A DNA stretch of 64,000 nucleotides from Ferruginibacter sp. Its GTDB lineage: Bacteria; Bacteroidota; Bacteroidia; Chitinophagales; Chitinophagaceae. The translations under genes and the position numbers were made by a program. Below are positions 9,384 to 18,430 of the stretch, in pieces. The stretch lies in assembly GCF_028288465.1 (NCBI RefSeq), contig NZ_JAQBNR010000015.1:1-64000 (forward strand), written 5' to 3'. The stretch's first letter is position 1. Every line of letters begins with the position of its first letter. The notes below the pieces were generated by a model. The model saw only the letters and a program-made list of their open reading frames with translations, was not told where the DNA came from and searched no databases.

Positions 9384-10115
9384 TTAGTATTCAATAAGTT
9401 TCTCTAAAGTCAAATGATTCGCAATCCTAACTCTAAATTGTTTGTTGTTAGAAATTGTTTCGCCGTTTTTAGTAAAAGTATAGTCAACTTGCATTTTTAA
9501 AGACTCTGTATGTTCAATCGAATATTGTCCTGATAATGCGAACTTATTCATTTTTGAAAAGTTGTTGATTTCAAAAAAGGAATTCATTTGGATGGGTTCA
9601 CTATGCAAAGAGTCCCAAGCCAGCGGTCGAAATGCTGGCTTTACAATTTCATTTTTATCATTGTAAATCGTCAAATCGAATTTTATAAATTCAATGTCGC
9701 TTCCTTTGGTAATAATCGCTTCGATACTCACTCTGTCAAACATTTCTGGTTGCAATTTGAATTCTACTGTCAAGTCATTCTCCTTGTAAAGGGAAATATG
9801 GTTTATGTTGTCTTTGTCAATAATAAACTGTTTAGTCATATTAGGCAAGCCAGCATAAATTGCTGTCATGGCCAAAATGAAAAGTAGTGCAGCTATAATC
9901 AATAAGAGTTTCTTGCTTTGAAGTTTATTTCTTTGCGAAAACAAATAAAGCAAAGGAATGCTAAGAAGGACTGTCATTATTAAAGCAACTGTTCCGCCTG
10001 CATTTGAAAAGTAAAGTCGTCCGTGACTACCTGCAAGAGCAAATGCTAAAACAAAGAATGAAAGTAGAAGAGCAGTAATTTGAATTGCAGAAAATGTCAA
10101 GACTCGTTTTGTCAT
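9384..10115 (-). CDS. cassette membrane protein, hypothetical
   Basis: About 243 residues from ATG at 10115 (the frame extends to a TTG inside attC site 5, which is unlikely to be used). Three N-terminal membrane spans (about residues 7-27, 35-52 and 65-85), then a ~150-residue beta-rich domain with NKNEIVKPAF and KNGETISNNKQF, probably on the periplasmic side. No recognised family. Single-gene cassette; the two ends GTTGCGCG / CGCCCAAC match with one difference. Confidence 0.75.
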   Translation of the reverse strand: MTKRVLTFSAIQITALLLSFFVLAFALAGSHGRLYFSNAGGTVALIMTVLLSIPLLYLFSQRNKLQSKKLLLIIAALLFILAMTAIYAGLPNMTKQFIIDKDNINHISLYKENDLTVEFKLQPEMFDRVSIEAIITKGSDIEFIKFDLTIYNDKNEIVKPAFRPLAWDSLHSEPIQMNSFFEINNFSKMNKFALSGQYSIEHTESLKMQVDYTFTKNGETISNNKQFRVRIANHLTLEKLIEY

Positions 10116-10143
10116 TAGTGGTGTGTCTGTTTTGCTTACGCCC

Positions 10144-10330
10144 AACGGGCAGGGCTTGCTGCAGGGGTGGAATTCATTGCTCGTCCTGCCCGGAACCGAT
10201 GTTAAATTTATAATTAAAAGTTCATTTTTTTACAAAAGTTCAGATTTGCTGGTCAAGTCCAAACTGAAGACTGACTTTGCTTTTAGCTGAAGATTGTTGG
10301 CTAAGCCCCAATAGCATAAAGCCCCATGTT
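10144..10330 (-). repeat. attC-like site 5 (chimeric A/B)
   Basis: 187 bp. Left arm GGGCTTGCTGCAGGGGTGG is family A, while the centre and right arm CCCCAATAGCATAAAGCCCC are family B, so the terminal arms no longer pair well. Looks like a homologous recombinant between two sites. Confidence 0.8.
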
Positions 10331-10342
10331 GTGCGCAGTTAC

Positions 10343-10954
10343 CTATTTAGGATAAACGATTAACCTAATCTGTCTATATGTATCTATGTCCCTTTTGAAC
10401 ATCAGAAGATAAGCATTGAGTTGGTTTAACCGTTGCCATTTCACATCATCTCTTTCTGTTTCTTCTAAAAACTTACTTTTTATATTCCTAACAGATGGAG
10501 TGCCAAGCAGTTTTGTAAAAGTTAAATCAAGAGTAGAAAACTTTCTGTCGAAAGTCTTGATAATATTTGTTCGAGGCGAGGCTGAATTAACTGAGACTGA
10601 ATCATTAGCAACTTCAGCAACATCCCACTCATGCAAAATTGTTCGAACTGAATCATCGGATGTTGCGTAGTATTCTAATGTATATTCCATTCCTTCATCT
10701 GCGGATGACCGCAAGAACCGTTTGACATTCGTTAATCTGAAATGTGCCTTATTGGGATAAAGACTTGTGTCAATACCGACTGTATACTCATAAGAAATGT
10801 CTTTAGAGCCGATATTTTGTTCCATTTCTATGGCGTTTTCAAGGGTTATGGGAAAAGAGTTCACAGAGATATCTTCTGAATCAATAGCTTTTTTTGTATT
10901 ACATCCTATAAGCAACAAACTGCAGGCAATAACTTTGGACAATAATGAAGTCAT
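10343..10954 (-). CDS. cassette lipoprotein, hypothetical
   Basis: 203 residues with an SPII signal: MTSLLSKVIACSLLLIG then C (LLIGC lipobox). The mature part is soluble and mixed, with WQRLNQLNAYLLMFKRDIDTY near the C-terminus. No family recognised. Cassette ends GTTGTGCGCA and TGCGCACAAC are perfectly complementary. Start ATG lies 34 bases from the preceding site. Confidence 0.75.
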   Translation of the reverse strand: MTSLLSKVIACSLLLIGCNTKKAIDSEDISVNSFPITLENAIEMEQNIGSKDISYEYTVGIDTSLYPNKAHFRLTNVKRFLRSSADEGMEYTLEYYATSDDSVRTILHEWDVAEVANDSVSVNSASPRTNIIKTFDRKFSTLDLTFTKLLGTPSVRNIKSKFLEETERDDVKWQRLNQLNAYLLMFKRDIDTYRQIRLIVYPK

Positions 10955-10988
10955 GTGTAAATATTAATTTGAATGTATAATTGCGCAC

Positions 10989-11174
10989 AACGACCGGGCT
11001 TTATGCAGGTTGGGTATTGTTATTCCGTCTGCCAATTACCGATGTTGTTTGAAAATGTGATTTTCAATTTACAACCTTCTGTTGAAAGTTATTTGTCAGA
11101 CCATGACCGCTGCCTGGCTTTGCACTTTGTTGAAAGTTTGTTTGTCAAGCCCAACTTGCATAAAACCCCATGTT
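10989..11174 (-). repeat. attC-like site 6 (family C)
   Basis: 186 bp. Left arm GGGCTTTATGCAGGTTGGG pairs with right arm CCCAACTTGCATAAAACCCC. The attC of the cassette at 11185-11742. Confidence 0.87.
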
Positions 11175-11184
11175 GGTAGCAATG

Positions 11185-11742
11185 TTATTTGGTCTTGTGG
11201 AATTTGAGTGTCTTTAATGCTTGAAGAAATAATTTTTCGTTTGCTGGCTTTAAATTGTCACCATACAAATTAAATCTGTCTACGTCAGCGCCGCCTTGCC
11301 ATAAACTGTCAATGTAAATGCCTGTTGTTCCAATACCTGGTTTTCTTGGGAAAACAATTTTGGCTTTGCGTCCATCAATTGTGTCCCACGAAATATTATT
11401 CTTCTTGAATTTGTCTGGGTCAATGCCTTTACGGCTATCAACAATAAAAAATTGAGAAGTGTCAAGCACATCTAAATCTTTTAAAATTGAACGCTCAATA
11501 ATTTGAGGCTCGCGTTCAGTCAACGTGTTTGAGTACCAACCTAAGTCAAAATCTATTGTGTCGATATTGTCAATTGCAATTCGTCCGACGTAACTGTCAG
11601 TGCCTTGTGCTTTAACTTTTGTCCAACCGTTTGGTGTCACAATAGAAAATGAGCCAAAGTCCAAAGTCTGATTGTCTGCTTTTGGTTTGTGGTCTGCACA
11701 ACCGATGGTTAAAAGCAGTAAAAGCCGTGGAATTATTTTCAT
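11185..11742 (-). CDS. cassette lipoprotein, hypothetical
   Basis: 186 residues from the ATG at 11742, chosen because it begins a clean lipoprotein signal MKIIPRLLLLLTIG followed by C; the longer frame to 11772 starts inside the attC core. Mature part contains FGSFSIVTPNGWTKVKAQGTDSYVG, a pattern seen in small Bacteroidota lipoproteins of unknown role. Cassette boundaries GTTGGTAGCAATG and CATTGCTACCAAC are complementary over 13 bases, the longest match in the array. Confidence 0.77.
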   Translation of the reverse strand: MKIIPRLLLLLTIGCADHKPKADNQTLDFGSFSIVTPNGWTKVKAQGTDSYVGRIAIDNIDTIDFDLGWYSNTLTEREPQIIERSILKDLDVLDTSQFFIVDSRKGIDPDKFKKNNISWDTIDGRKAKIVFPRKPGIGTTGIYIDSLWQGGADVDRFNLYGDNLKPANEKLFLQALKTLKFHKTK

Positions 11743-11770
11743 AAACGTGAAGTCTCTAAACATTGCTACC

Positions 11771-11956
11771 AACGTATCGGGCTTTATGATTTTGGGATAT
11801 TAACTTCCGTCTGCCCACAACTGAAGCTAAATTAATAATTAAAAGTTCATTGTTTATACTAAAGATCAAAGATGCTGGTCAAGCCGAAGCCGATGCCAGG
11901 CTTTGCTTTTAGCTGATGTTTGTTGGTCCAGCCCCAATATTATAAAACCCAATGTT
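11771..11956 (-). repeat. attC-like site 7 (family B)
   Basis: 186 bp. Left arm CGGGCTTTATGATTTTGGG, right arm CCCCAATATTATAAAACCC. The TTAT/ATAA change in both arms relative to site 4 is compensatory. Confidence 0.85.
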
Positions 11957-11984
11957 GGCAGCTACTCATTTTTTTGGTCTATTG

Positions 11985-12512
11985 TTAAATCGAGATAAAA
12001 TTGCTGTGAAGTCCAAATTCTTTTTTCCTTTTAAGTTTGATATGTTTTATCACGTCATCTTTTGATTTAAATTCCGGAAAACCATAACCTGTCCAAAGGT
12101 CGATAATTCTGTCTCCTTGAAATTTAAACATTAAAATGCTAGTTGATATTCCAATGCCACCAGTCAAATATGTTATAAGGAAAATGTCTTTGCTAGTCGA
12201 AAAGAACAATAATTTTCGACTTGGTAATTTTCCAGATGATGTACAACAGCATCTATAGTCTTCATTTGGATTTGCAAGGGAAAATTTGTCCTTTGTCAAA
12301 CAGTCAAGTTGTTGCTTTATAAAAGCGGGGAGTTTCTTTTTGTCAGTATAGGATTGAAAACTTTCACTTTGTAAATCTGAAAGAAAGGTGTCCAAATTTT
12401 CATCCAATAGGATTTTGATTGTGTCAACAGTTACTCCACAATTATTTTGTCCGAATGAATTATAAGAGAGTGTCAAAAAAAGTAGAAGGATAAAATAATT
12501 GATCTTTGTCAT
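11985..12512 (-). CDS. cassette secreted protein, hypothetical
   Basis: 175 residues. Signal peptide MTKINYFILLLFLTLSYNSFGQ with the Bacteroidota-type FGQ end, so exported. The mature part has conserved-looking cysteines (NNCGV, QLDCLT, YRCCCTSSG). No family recognised. Cassette ends GTTGGCAGC / GCAGCTAAC match with two differences. Confidence 0.75.
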   Translation of the reverse strand: MTKINYFILLLFLTLSYNSFGQNNCGVTVDTIKILLDENLDTFLSDLQSESFQSYTDKKKLPAFIKQQLDCLTKDKFSLANPNEDYRCCCTSSGKLPSRKLLFFSTSKDIFLITYLTGGIGISTSILMFKFQGDRIIDLWTGYGFPEFKSKDDVIKHIKLKRKKEFGLHSNFISI

Positions 12513-12553
12513 GCCTATTTAATTGGAACGGAATTAATATTTGAGTTGCAGCT

Positions 12554-12745
12554 AACGGTCGGGTATTGCTGTCAGGCGGGGAATTCATTGCTGTGTCTGC
12601 CCCCAACCGATGATGAATAAAGATATAAAAAGTAAAAGATAACAAGCAAAAGCCCAACAAAGCTTGTCCTGCCCAAACCGAAGCTGATAGCGAGCTGCAG
12701 CCGAAGATAACAAAGTCCTGCCCTGCTTGCAGCAATACCTTTGTT
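12554..12745 (-). repeat. attC-like site 8 (family E)
   Basis: 192 bp. Left arm CGGGTATTGCTGTCAGGCGGGG pairs with right arm CCCTGCTTGCAGCAATACC. Last full site of array 1 on the recombinase-proximal side. Confidence 0.85.
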
Positions 12746-12762
12746 GTACGCTGCCTTATCAC

Positions 12763-13137
12763 TTACTTCTTTAATAAAAAGGCGATGAAAATGATTGGAC
12801 CAACAACAAATATTACAGTTAGAAATTTCCAAATGTCACGTGTTGTGAAAGATAGCGTGTTATACCTAGCTAAAATAATCTTTACTCTTGTAGGTGAGTA
12901 ATATCGATTTATAAAAAACATAAGTAAGAAAATAAAAGGAAGAGCGAAATATTTGTTGGGCAATGCCATCAATATCAAATTTTGTCCAATTATTTTCGAT
13001 AATACAATTATGAATAGTAATATGAGCATCATGATGCAAAGCGAAACAATACATGCAGCGCTAAACCTTTGAGATTGATTCTTAAATCTTCCATAATAAT
13101 AAAAAGCAGTCGCAAAAACGTTGTTCCAAATCTTCAT
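12763..13137 (-). CDS. cassette membrane protein, hypothetical
   Basis: 124 residues from ATG at 13137 (longer frame begins with TTG in the boundary). Begins MKIWNNVFATAFYYYGRFKN, then three hydrophobic segments (about residues 28-50, 60-80 and 100-120). Function unknown. This is the proximal cassette of array 1: left end GTTGTACGCTGCC matches GGTAGCGTACAAC (13177-13189), but no attC follows on its right side. Confidence 0.72.
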   Translation of the reverse strand: MKIWNNVFATAFYYYGRFKNQSQRFSAACIVSLCIMMLILLFIIVLSKIIGQNLILMALPNKYFALPFIFLLMFFINRYYSPTRVKIILARYNTLSFTTRDIWKFLTVIFVVGPIIFIAFLLKK

Positions 13138-13139
13138 TT

Positions 13140-13503
13140 TAAAAATTAATTTTCGTTTTCGTGAAAAGTGCGAAAAGGTAGCGTACAACACGTAAATATA
13201 TGATATTAGGTGTTAGCGATAGAAAAAATTGGATTTACAAATCAATGAGTTGGTGTTATACATTTTGTATTGTTGTTAGTATAATCTACCATTCATTTAA
13301 TCAGCAATGAAATACGATATTTGTACTATACCATTCAATACGTAATCCGCAACCGTCTTTTACATTGATTAGTTAGTTGTTTAGCAACCCAAAACAATTC
13401 CAGTTATGCTTCACACAGGAAGGCAATCATTTGAATTGAAGCAATATATATAAATGCTTCAAACTTCATCACGAATTTACCTGATGGAAGCGACGGAATA
13501 ATT
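13140..13503 (-). other. proximal boundary of array 1, no gene, possible attI remnant
   Basis: The last cassette boundary AAC is at 13187-13189, followed by ACGTAAATATATGATATTAGG instead of an attC. The array 2 boundary at 62989 continues ATGTGTATTATAG; both share AACAyGTrwAT. The rest of this stretch is AT-rich with no ORF, RNA gene or clear terminator that I can see. If it is an attI, its recombinase gene has been lost or displaced. Confidence 0.4.
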
Positions 13504-13749
13504 TTATTCCTCTGATTTCACAACATGCCCGCCAAAAAATTCAGCCAAGTCTTGCATGTCGTTTTTGGGGTTATGAAAAACCCATTTGCTTGTATAAGAA
13601 AGCGTACCCCAATAGTATTTATTTACCATAAGGTACCAAACGTTACTATGGCCAGCGACTGAAACTTTTGAGAGTATGCCAGTGTATTTTTTTCCCTGGT
13701 ATTCGAAGGACACGGGTTCGCCGGGTGGACTGTAACTAGGTTTTAGCAT
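13504..13749 (-). CDS. small hypothetical protein, paralogue of the 22624 gene
   Basis: 81 residues. The motif (E)YQGKKYTGILSKV...WYLMVNKYYWGTL...W-x-F-x-N...DLAEFFGGHVV aligns with the protein at 22624-22863 (FEHEGKSYNGHFDSV...MWHLTIDKYHYGQM...WIFKSNSG...ELSDYFEAYMI). No function known. The two copies bracket the DNA-repair island. Confidence 0.7.
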   Translation of the reverse strand: MLKPSYSPPGEPVSFEYQGKKYTGILSKVSVAGHSNVWYLMVNKYYWGTLSYTSKWVFHNPKNDMQDLAEFFGGHVVKSEE

Positions 13750-13885
13750 TGTATTTTCTTAAGTTTTAATTTGCTAAAATAGTTAGTATTTATAAACGGG
13801 CAAAGACTTGTGGATTACTTGTTTTTGAAGACATGCTGCCTTGGCGGTCGCCAACCAGGTACGGCCAGTTCAATCAGCTATTTGG

Positions 13886-14119
13886 CTAAACTAGTTTCCA
13901 CCTGTCGGCAAGATAAACCTGCTGAATTACCAACTGGTATTTTTCATCCCATATTCCTTTTTGAAAACTATCACCTACATTCTCATCCCTCGTCCAGATA
14001 GCAACTCCTAAATATTCTCCCTGCCGCCAAAGGTGATACTCTCTGTCGTAGATTAAATCAGCGTGTTCGTGTACGGCGGGATTAAGCGCCTTCAATTCCT
14101 TTATTAATTTATCCGACAT
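13886..14119 (-). CDS. small hypothetical protein (77 aa)
   Basis: 77 residues, soluble, helical N-terminus (SDKLIKELKALNPAVHEHADLIYD) and aromatic C-terminal half (YHLWRQGEYLGVAIWTRDE). Not recognised. ATG at 14119, 104 bases downstream of the ligase gene end. Possibly part of the repair island. Confidence 0.6.
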   Translation of the reverse strand: MSDKLIKELKALNPAVHEHADLIYDREYHLWRQGEYLGVAIWTRDENVGDSFQKGIWDEKYQLVIQQVYLADRWKLV

Positions 14120-14223
14120 GTCATCAATTTAAAGTTTGATAGAACAATGTGCCTGCCCCGTCCTTAACAATGGTGCTTTAAATGCGAGCAGTCAAGTGCA
14201 TGTCTGTTTACATTACCACCCAA

Positions 14224-16233
14224 TCATTCCAATAGTCGTTTTAAAATTTTAGCGTTCTTCATTTGTACTTGCAACAGGCTCTTGTTGTTCTGGATATCCT
14301 GCCACAAATCGCCTTTCTTTTTAACCCTTTCAGTCATGTTGTTGATGGTGAACTGTTGAGGATCCAGCGTTGCCCTTACCTCCTTCCATTCAAGCGGAGT
14401 AGATACGCATGGGATAGTATGCGGCCTAACCGAATAAGGGGCAGCAATGGTATCTGCATAATCGTTTTGATTGGGATCAATGTAGAGTTTTTTTCCGCGG
14501 CTGTCAACACTGACCTCAGTGGTAGTAACCGATGGAACCAGCCGGTGGATCTCACCGCAAATATATTCCGCAACGGTCCGGGCATACGTAAACGCTATGC
14601 CCTTGCAAGGCAACAAAATATGCATGCCGGTTTTGCCGGATGTTTTTATAAAGGCCGCAAGTTTATGTGCATCAAAAAATGACTTTGCAGCCCCGGCAGT
14701 CTCAATCACTTTTTTAAAGTCGGCATCACTGGGATCAAGGTCAATAACAATGTAATCAGGTTCTGCAGGGTTTTGTATGCGGGAAGTCCAGGGATTAACA
14801 TCAATACAGCCCAGATTGATCATGTATAATAAGCTTGCCTCATTATTGCATACCAAGTAGTCAATCTGATCGCGTTTTCCTTTCATTTTATGCTTGCGCT
14901 CATCTGTAAATATGTCTGCACACTCAGGTTGATGGCCTTCCATATCCTTGATGTAAAATCCAGGGGCTATTGCGTTCACTTGTTTTATGTGCAAAGACTG
15001 TGGTCTGTTTTTGATGTAAGGCAAAATCAAGTTGGTCATTGAATGATAATACTGAATAAGGTCGTACTTTGTAACCTCCTTCCACAGTTGCTTTTCAACG
15101 TTGTTTAATTCAATGGTACAACCTCCAATGTCGAACTGCTCGCTGCTGGTAATCTTTTGTTTTTCAATGGACGGCCAATTGGAATCGATTGGGGATGGCA
15201 TAACCGACGGTTTACCACGACTCGTTTTTAAAGCGGAAGGTTTTTGCTTTTCTGCAACATTATTTACAGGTGATTCTCTTACAACCGACGATGCAGGCTT
15301 GTCGTTACGAAAGCCGAGGAAGATGGCAGGCTTCCTTATTTTACCACTTTTAGTCCAGGTGGCGAATTTAAAATTCGCCACCAGTTTTGGCTTCGCCCAA
15401 TGTATTTTACCTTTCGTGTCAACCTCATTTACAAAGGGGTTTTCCGGAACTTCAAGCGCCTTCAGCTTTTTCAAGATAAAGGGCATTTCTGCTTCTTTAA
15501 AGCCACCTCCGCCGTGGCCGATCCACTCCAGAGCCTTGTTATTATAAGCTCCAAAAAGCAGCGAGGCAAATGGCCTGCCCCGGTCGGATTCCACCCAACC
15601 ACCAATTACAAATTCCTGCCTTTTTTCTGTGGGTATTTTCAGCCAATTATTGGCCCGTTCGCCCGGCCGGTAGATGCTTGTTCGCCGCTTCGCAACGATA
15701 CCCTCCATCTGCAGCGCTTCCATCTGTGCAAACAAGGCCATGCCGTCGTCGAAATGTTCGCTATAGCGGATGATTTCGTTTTTGGCAAATAACGCTGCAA
15801 GGAGCTGTTTTCTAGCTGAGAGCGGAAGCTCCATCAGGTCATAACCATCCAGCCAAAGAATGTCGAACACATAATAGTAAAGGGGACTGTCATGACCGTT
15901 AAATTTTTGAAGGGCATCAAAGTCAGGCCGCCCTGCATCATTCAACACAATTACTTCACCATCGAGCACAACATTGAACTTAAGCGCCTTTAATGCATTT
16001 GCTACAGGTGGGTATTTTTGTGTATAGTTTAGCCCACCCCTGGAATTCATTTGCACAGTTCCCTTATTCACAAATGATACGATTCTATAGCCATCCCATT
16101 TTACTTCGTACAAATAATCGGGATCATTAAAGGGTTCCTTCACCAATGTGCAGAGCATAGGTGACACAGCTGAAGGGAGCGCTGACTTCTTACCGCCACC
16201 CTGTATGAGGCTATCAATGCTTGCCCTTGTCAT
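14224..16233 (-). CDS. ligD: LigD-like ATP-dependent DNA ligase with polymerase/primase domain
   Basis: 669 residues. N-terminal ligase: motif I EVKWDGYR with the adenylated Lys at ~45, motif IV EGIVAKR, motif V NNWLKIP, then an OB-fold (AEMPFILKKL...GKIHWAKPKLVANFKFATWT). A low-complexity linker (~310-350) leads to an AEP-type polymerase domain with DLDPSD (metal-binding), GKTGMHILLP and QNDYADTIAAPYSVRP. The usual LigD 3'-phosphoesterase domain is absent. LigD acts in bacterial non-homologous end joining with Ku; no Ku gene is in the window. It heads a minus-strand pair with the DUF3606 gene 6 bases upstream. Confidence 0.93.
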   Translation of the reverse strand: MTRASIDSLIQGGGKKSALPSAVSPMLCTLVKEPFNDPDYLYEVKWDGYRIVSFVNKGTVQMNSRGGLNYTQKYPPVANALKALKFNVVLDGEVIVLNDAGRPDFDALQKFNGHDSPLYYYVFDILWLDGYDLMELPLSARKQLLAALFAKNEIIRYSEHFDDGMALFAQMEALQMEGIVAKRRTSIYRPGERANNWLKIPTEKRQEFVIGGWVESDRGRPFASLLFGAYNNKALEWIGHGGGGFKEAEMPFILKKLKALEVPENPFVNEVDTKGKIHWAKPKLVANFKFATWTKSGKIRKPAIFLGFRNDKPASSVVRESPVNNVAEKQKPSALKTSRGKPSVMPSPIDSNWPSIEKQKITSSEQFDIGGCTIELNNVEKQLWKEVTKYDLIQYYHSMTNLILPYIKNRPQSLHIKQVNAIAPGFYIKDMEGHQPECADIFTDERKHKMKGKRDQIDYLVCNNEASLLYMINLGCIDVNPWTSRIQNPAEPDYIVIDLDPSDADFKKVIETAGAAKSFFDAHKLAAFIKTSGKTGMHILLPCKGIAFTYARTVAEYICGEIHRLVPSVTTTEVSVDSRGKKLYIDPNQNDYADTIAAPYSVRPHTIPCVSTPLEWKEVRATLDPQQFTINNMTERVKKKGDLWQDIQNNKSLLQVQMKNAKILKRLLE

Positions 16234-16239
16234 TGCTCA

Positions 16240-16419
16240 TTATTTCTTTTCCAGTGCCTCTCTCACGGCCTTTACGGAAGTACCCGCTTTTGCAACAACT
16301 TGTATCAATTCTTCTTTCGAAATGCCGAGGGTTTTTGTCCAATAGGTAACTTCATGTTCCTCATGGACATTTATCCGGGCAGCATCCTGCGGACGTGTTT
16401 TATTTAAATTGTCTGACAT
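16240..16419 (-). CDS. DUF3606 small protein
   Basis: 59 residues from ATG at 16419 (MSDNLNKTRPQDAARINVHE). The pattern RPQDAARINVHEEHEVTYWTKTLGISKEELIQVV...VKAVREAL is the DUF3606 signature, a small helical domain of unknown function often found next to repair or stress genes. The stop is 6 bases before the ligase start, so the two are probably co-transcribed. Confidence 0.85.
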   Translation of the reverse strand: MSDNLNKTRPQDAARINVHEEHEVTYWTKTLGISKEELIQVVAKAGTSVKAVREALEKK

Positions 16420-16604
16420 AATTGGATTGTTTAGAATAGAAGCAATACAAATCCCAGACCATTGTAAGCCTGCCCTGGACAGTTCAACACAAAACTGCAG
16501 CAGCACGTTTGAAAAGAAAATTATCAGCGAACGCGGACGATCAGCAATTTGAAGCAGGATGTATGCAACAGTCAACCATTATCACTTATTTTTGTTGATC
16601 GGTG

Positions 16605-16868
16605 ATGAAAACAATAGAATTCAATATAACGTTTACATACAAAGGCCAGCAAATTGAGGCGCATTGCAGTAAATTCCAGGTACATAAGGTGCCTCAAATC
16701 TGGGTTCATTACGGCGAGCCTATGAAAGAATTTGCCTTCACCTTTTATGAGACAGAAGATCCTAAACAAAAATACTTCTGGTTTCCTTTGCCTGACTTTA
16801 GAAATTCCATTGCCAGGAGTATTTCCACCGCATTAGCCCAAAGTACTGAAGCCAGCCAACCTCTCTAA
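16605..16868 (+). CDS. hypothetical protein (87 aa)
   Basis: About 87 residues from ATG at 16605 (a GTG three bases earlier is also possible). Beta-rich: FNITFTYKGQQIEAHCSKFQV...IWVHYGEPMKEFAFTFYE. No family recognised. Divergent from the DUF3606-ligase pair with ~30 bases to the end of a minus-strand spurious frame, so a shared promoter region is likely. Confidence 0.65.
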   Translation: MKTIEFNITFTYKGQQIEAHCSKFQVHKVPQIWVHYGEPMKEFAFTFYETEDPKQKYFWFPLPDFRNSIARSISTALAQSTEASQPL

Positions 16869-16881
16869 TTGAACTTTATTA

Positions 16882-16909
16882 CCCGTCAATAATTTGTGGA
16901 TTCTTTGCC
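16882..16909. repeat. direct repeat copy 1 flanking the Exo VII-like gene
   Basis: CCGTCAATAATTTGTGGATT followed by CTTTGCC. A second copy at 18431-18458 differs only by one base in the shared core (C to T). Confidence 0.7.
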
Positions 16910-18318
16910 TATTGTTTAGAAAATAAAATGGCACCGACTATTAAGCCGATGATCAATGCGATTATTATGGTCAGTATGCTGGGGCTGGAAGTTGATCGCG
17001 CATCCTGTAGTTGTTTCTGATAATTTGTGGCCAGGTTATTTGCTTGCTGAATCATTGCATCTTTTTGGCTTTGCTGATTATGCAAATTTTGTATTTGGTC
17101 ATTCAGGGATTTCATTTTCTCAACCTGCAGTGTATTTATCTGAGTTAACTGGCTTTGGTGTAAAGCGGTAATATCCTCCATTTGCTTCTTTAAATTATTA
17201 ACTTCGGTTAAGTGAAGGGCAGCTTTGTCGGTTGCTGTTTTGCCTACCAGCTCTTCAAAAGATTTTAATTTATCTGTGAGCGTTTGCATTTGCTCTGTAT
17301 AATTCTTTTTTGTGTCAGCCAGCGTCTTTTCATTTAGCTCTTTTGTGGCCTTGAGTTGCTCATGTAAGTTTTCAATTTGTTTGTTGTAAACCGTTGTCAA
17401 TTCGGTTTTAGTATCCTGGATAATCTTTGCCTTTGATCTTTGAAATTCTTCAATCGTAGTGTTGTGGATCTCCTTTAAATAATTGCCAAATTGTGTTGGT
17501 GTAATAAATTTTTTATCGGATAGCTTTTCAAATAGAGTAACATCCGTTGCGTGACCAATGGCTGATGCAATTATAGTTTTGCGCTCCAGTATAGCATTGC
17601 ATATTTCAAGATTTTCAAAGATTTCTAAATTTTCACCTCCACCTCTTGCAACACAGATTATATCTGTATCAGGCGTATCTAATGATATTATTTTATTAAT
17701 GATTTCAGCAGGAGAAGACAATGAAACCCGGTGGTATTCTATGTTGTATAAAGCGATTGCAGCCTCCATCCCTTTTTTAATATCCGAATCTATAATGCCG
17801 GATCTGCCCATTATCACTTTTATGGATAAACGCTTATTATTGAAAATTGCATTTTTTATGTGAGCATCCAGATCCTTAAAACCGGTTGCTACTTTCTTAT
17901 TGATAAGGAGAATTTTTTTTACTTCTTCTTCCGAAAATTTGTTTACTGTTTGGGTTAATAATTCTATCAGGTTAAGGTGTATAACGATGCGGCCTTGCTT
18001 ATCCATCTTGCGTGTTATAAACCCATTTAATTCAATTGTTTTATTATCATCTAATTGATTGTGTAATAATTCAGAGGTTAGTAGTGTGATTGAATAATCG
18101 CTTGCCTCGTCCTTTAAAGTATCGTAGTAGTAGCCGCCATAATTTTGAGTGCCACTTTTTTTGAATATCCCACGCACCTGGATAATTTTCTTTTCTTCTT
18201 TTGTAACCGTGGCAGCATTAAATATTGCAACCAATGATGCAGGTGAGAAAAAAACCGCATGCGCCTGTTGTTCGGTTGCACTAAACTGATTGGGCTGAAA
18301 AGTGGTGTCTACATTCAT
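16909..18318 (-). CDS. Exo VII large subunit-like protein with coiled coil and membrane anchor
   Basis: 469 residues. Residues ~30-110 form an OB-fold-like N-terminal part (IIQVRGIFKKSGTQNYGGYYYDTLKDE). Residues ~130-290 match the XseA catalytic core: IKVIMGRSG, DIICVARGGGENLE, ASAIGHATDVTLFEKLSDKKFITPT. In true Exo VII this core degrades single-stranded DNA with XseB. Residues ~290-440 are a long coiled coil; residues ~447-466 are a single C-terminal membrane helix ending in FSKQ. The anchor is not a feature of XseA, so this is a relative with a membrane-tethered, perhaps defensive or DNA-uptake-related, role (inference). Flanked by direct repeats. Confidence 0.82.
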   Translation of the reverse strand: MNVDTTFQPNQFSATEQQAHAVFFSPASLVAIFNAATVTKEEKKIIQVRGIFKKSGTQNYGGYYYDTLKDEASDYSITLLTSELLHNQLDDNKTIELNGFITRKMDKQGRIVIHLNLIELLTQTVNKFSEEEVKKILLINKKVATGFKDLDAHIKNAIFNNKRLSIKVIMGRSGIIDSDIKKGMEAAIALYNIEYHRVSLSSPAEIINKIISLDTPDTDIICVARGGGENLEIFENLEICNAILERKTIIASAIGHATDVTLFEKLSDKKFITPTQFGNYLKEIHNTTIEEFQRSKAKIIQDTKTELTTVYNKQIENLHEQLKATKELNEKTLADTKKNYTEQMQTLTDKLKSFEELVGKTATDKAALHLTEVNNLKKQMEDITALHQSQLTQINTLQVEKMKSLNDQIQNLHNQQSQKDAMIQQANNLATNYQKQLQDARSTSSPSILTIIIALIIGLIVGAILFSKQ

Positions 18319-18430
18319 GTATGAATTTTGAGAGATAAACCGTTATTCAAAGTTAACCCCGGGAATGTTACTACAATCTATCATTAACAGAAGCTTGGCC
18401 ACAAAAAAGTCCCGAAGCAGTGTTAAATTA

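Noticed and set aside
14224..16233. Complete LigD-Ku NHEJ operon
   Set aside because: No Ku-like gene and no phosphoesterase domain occur in the window; only the ligase-polymerase part is supported.
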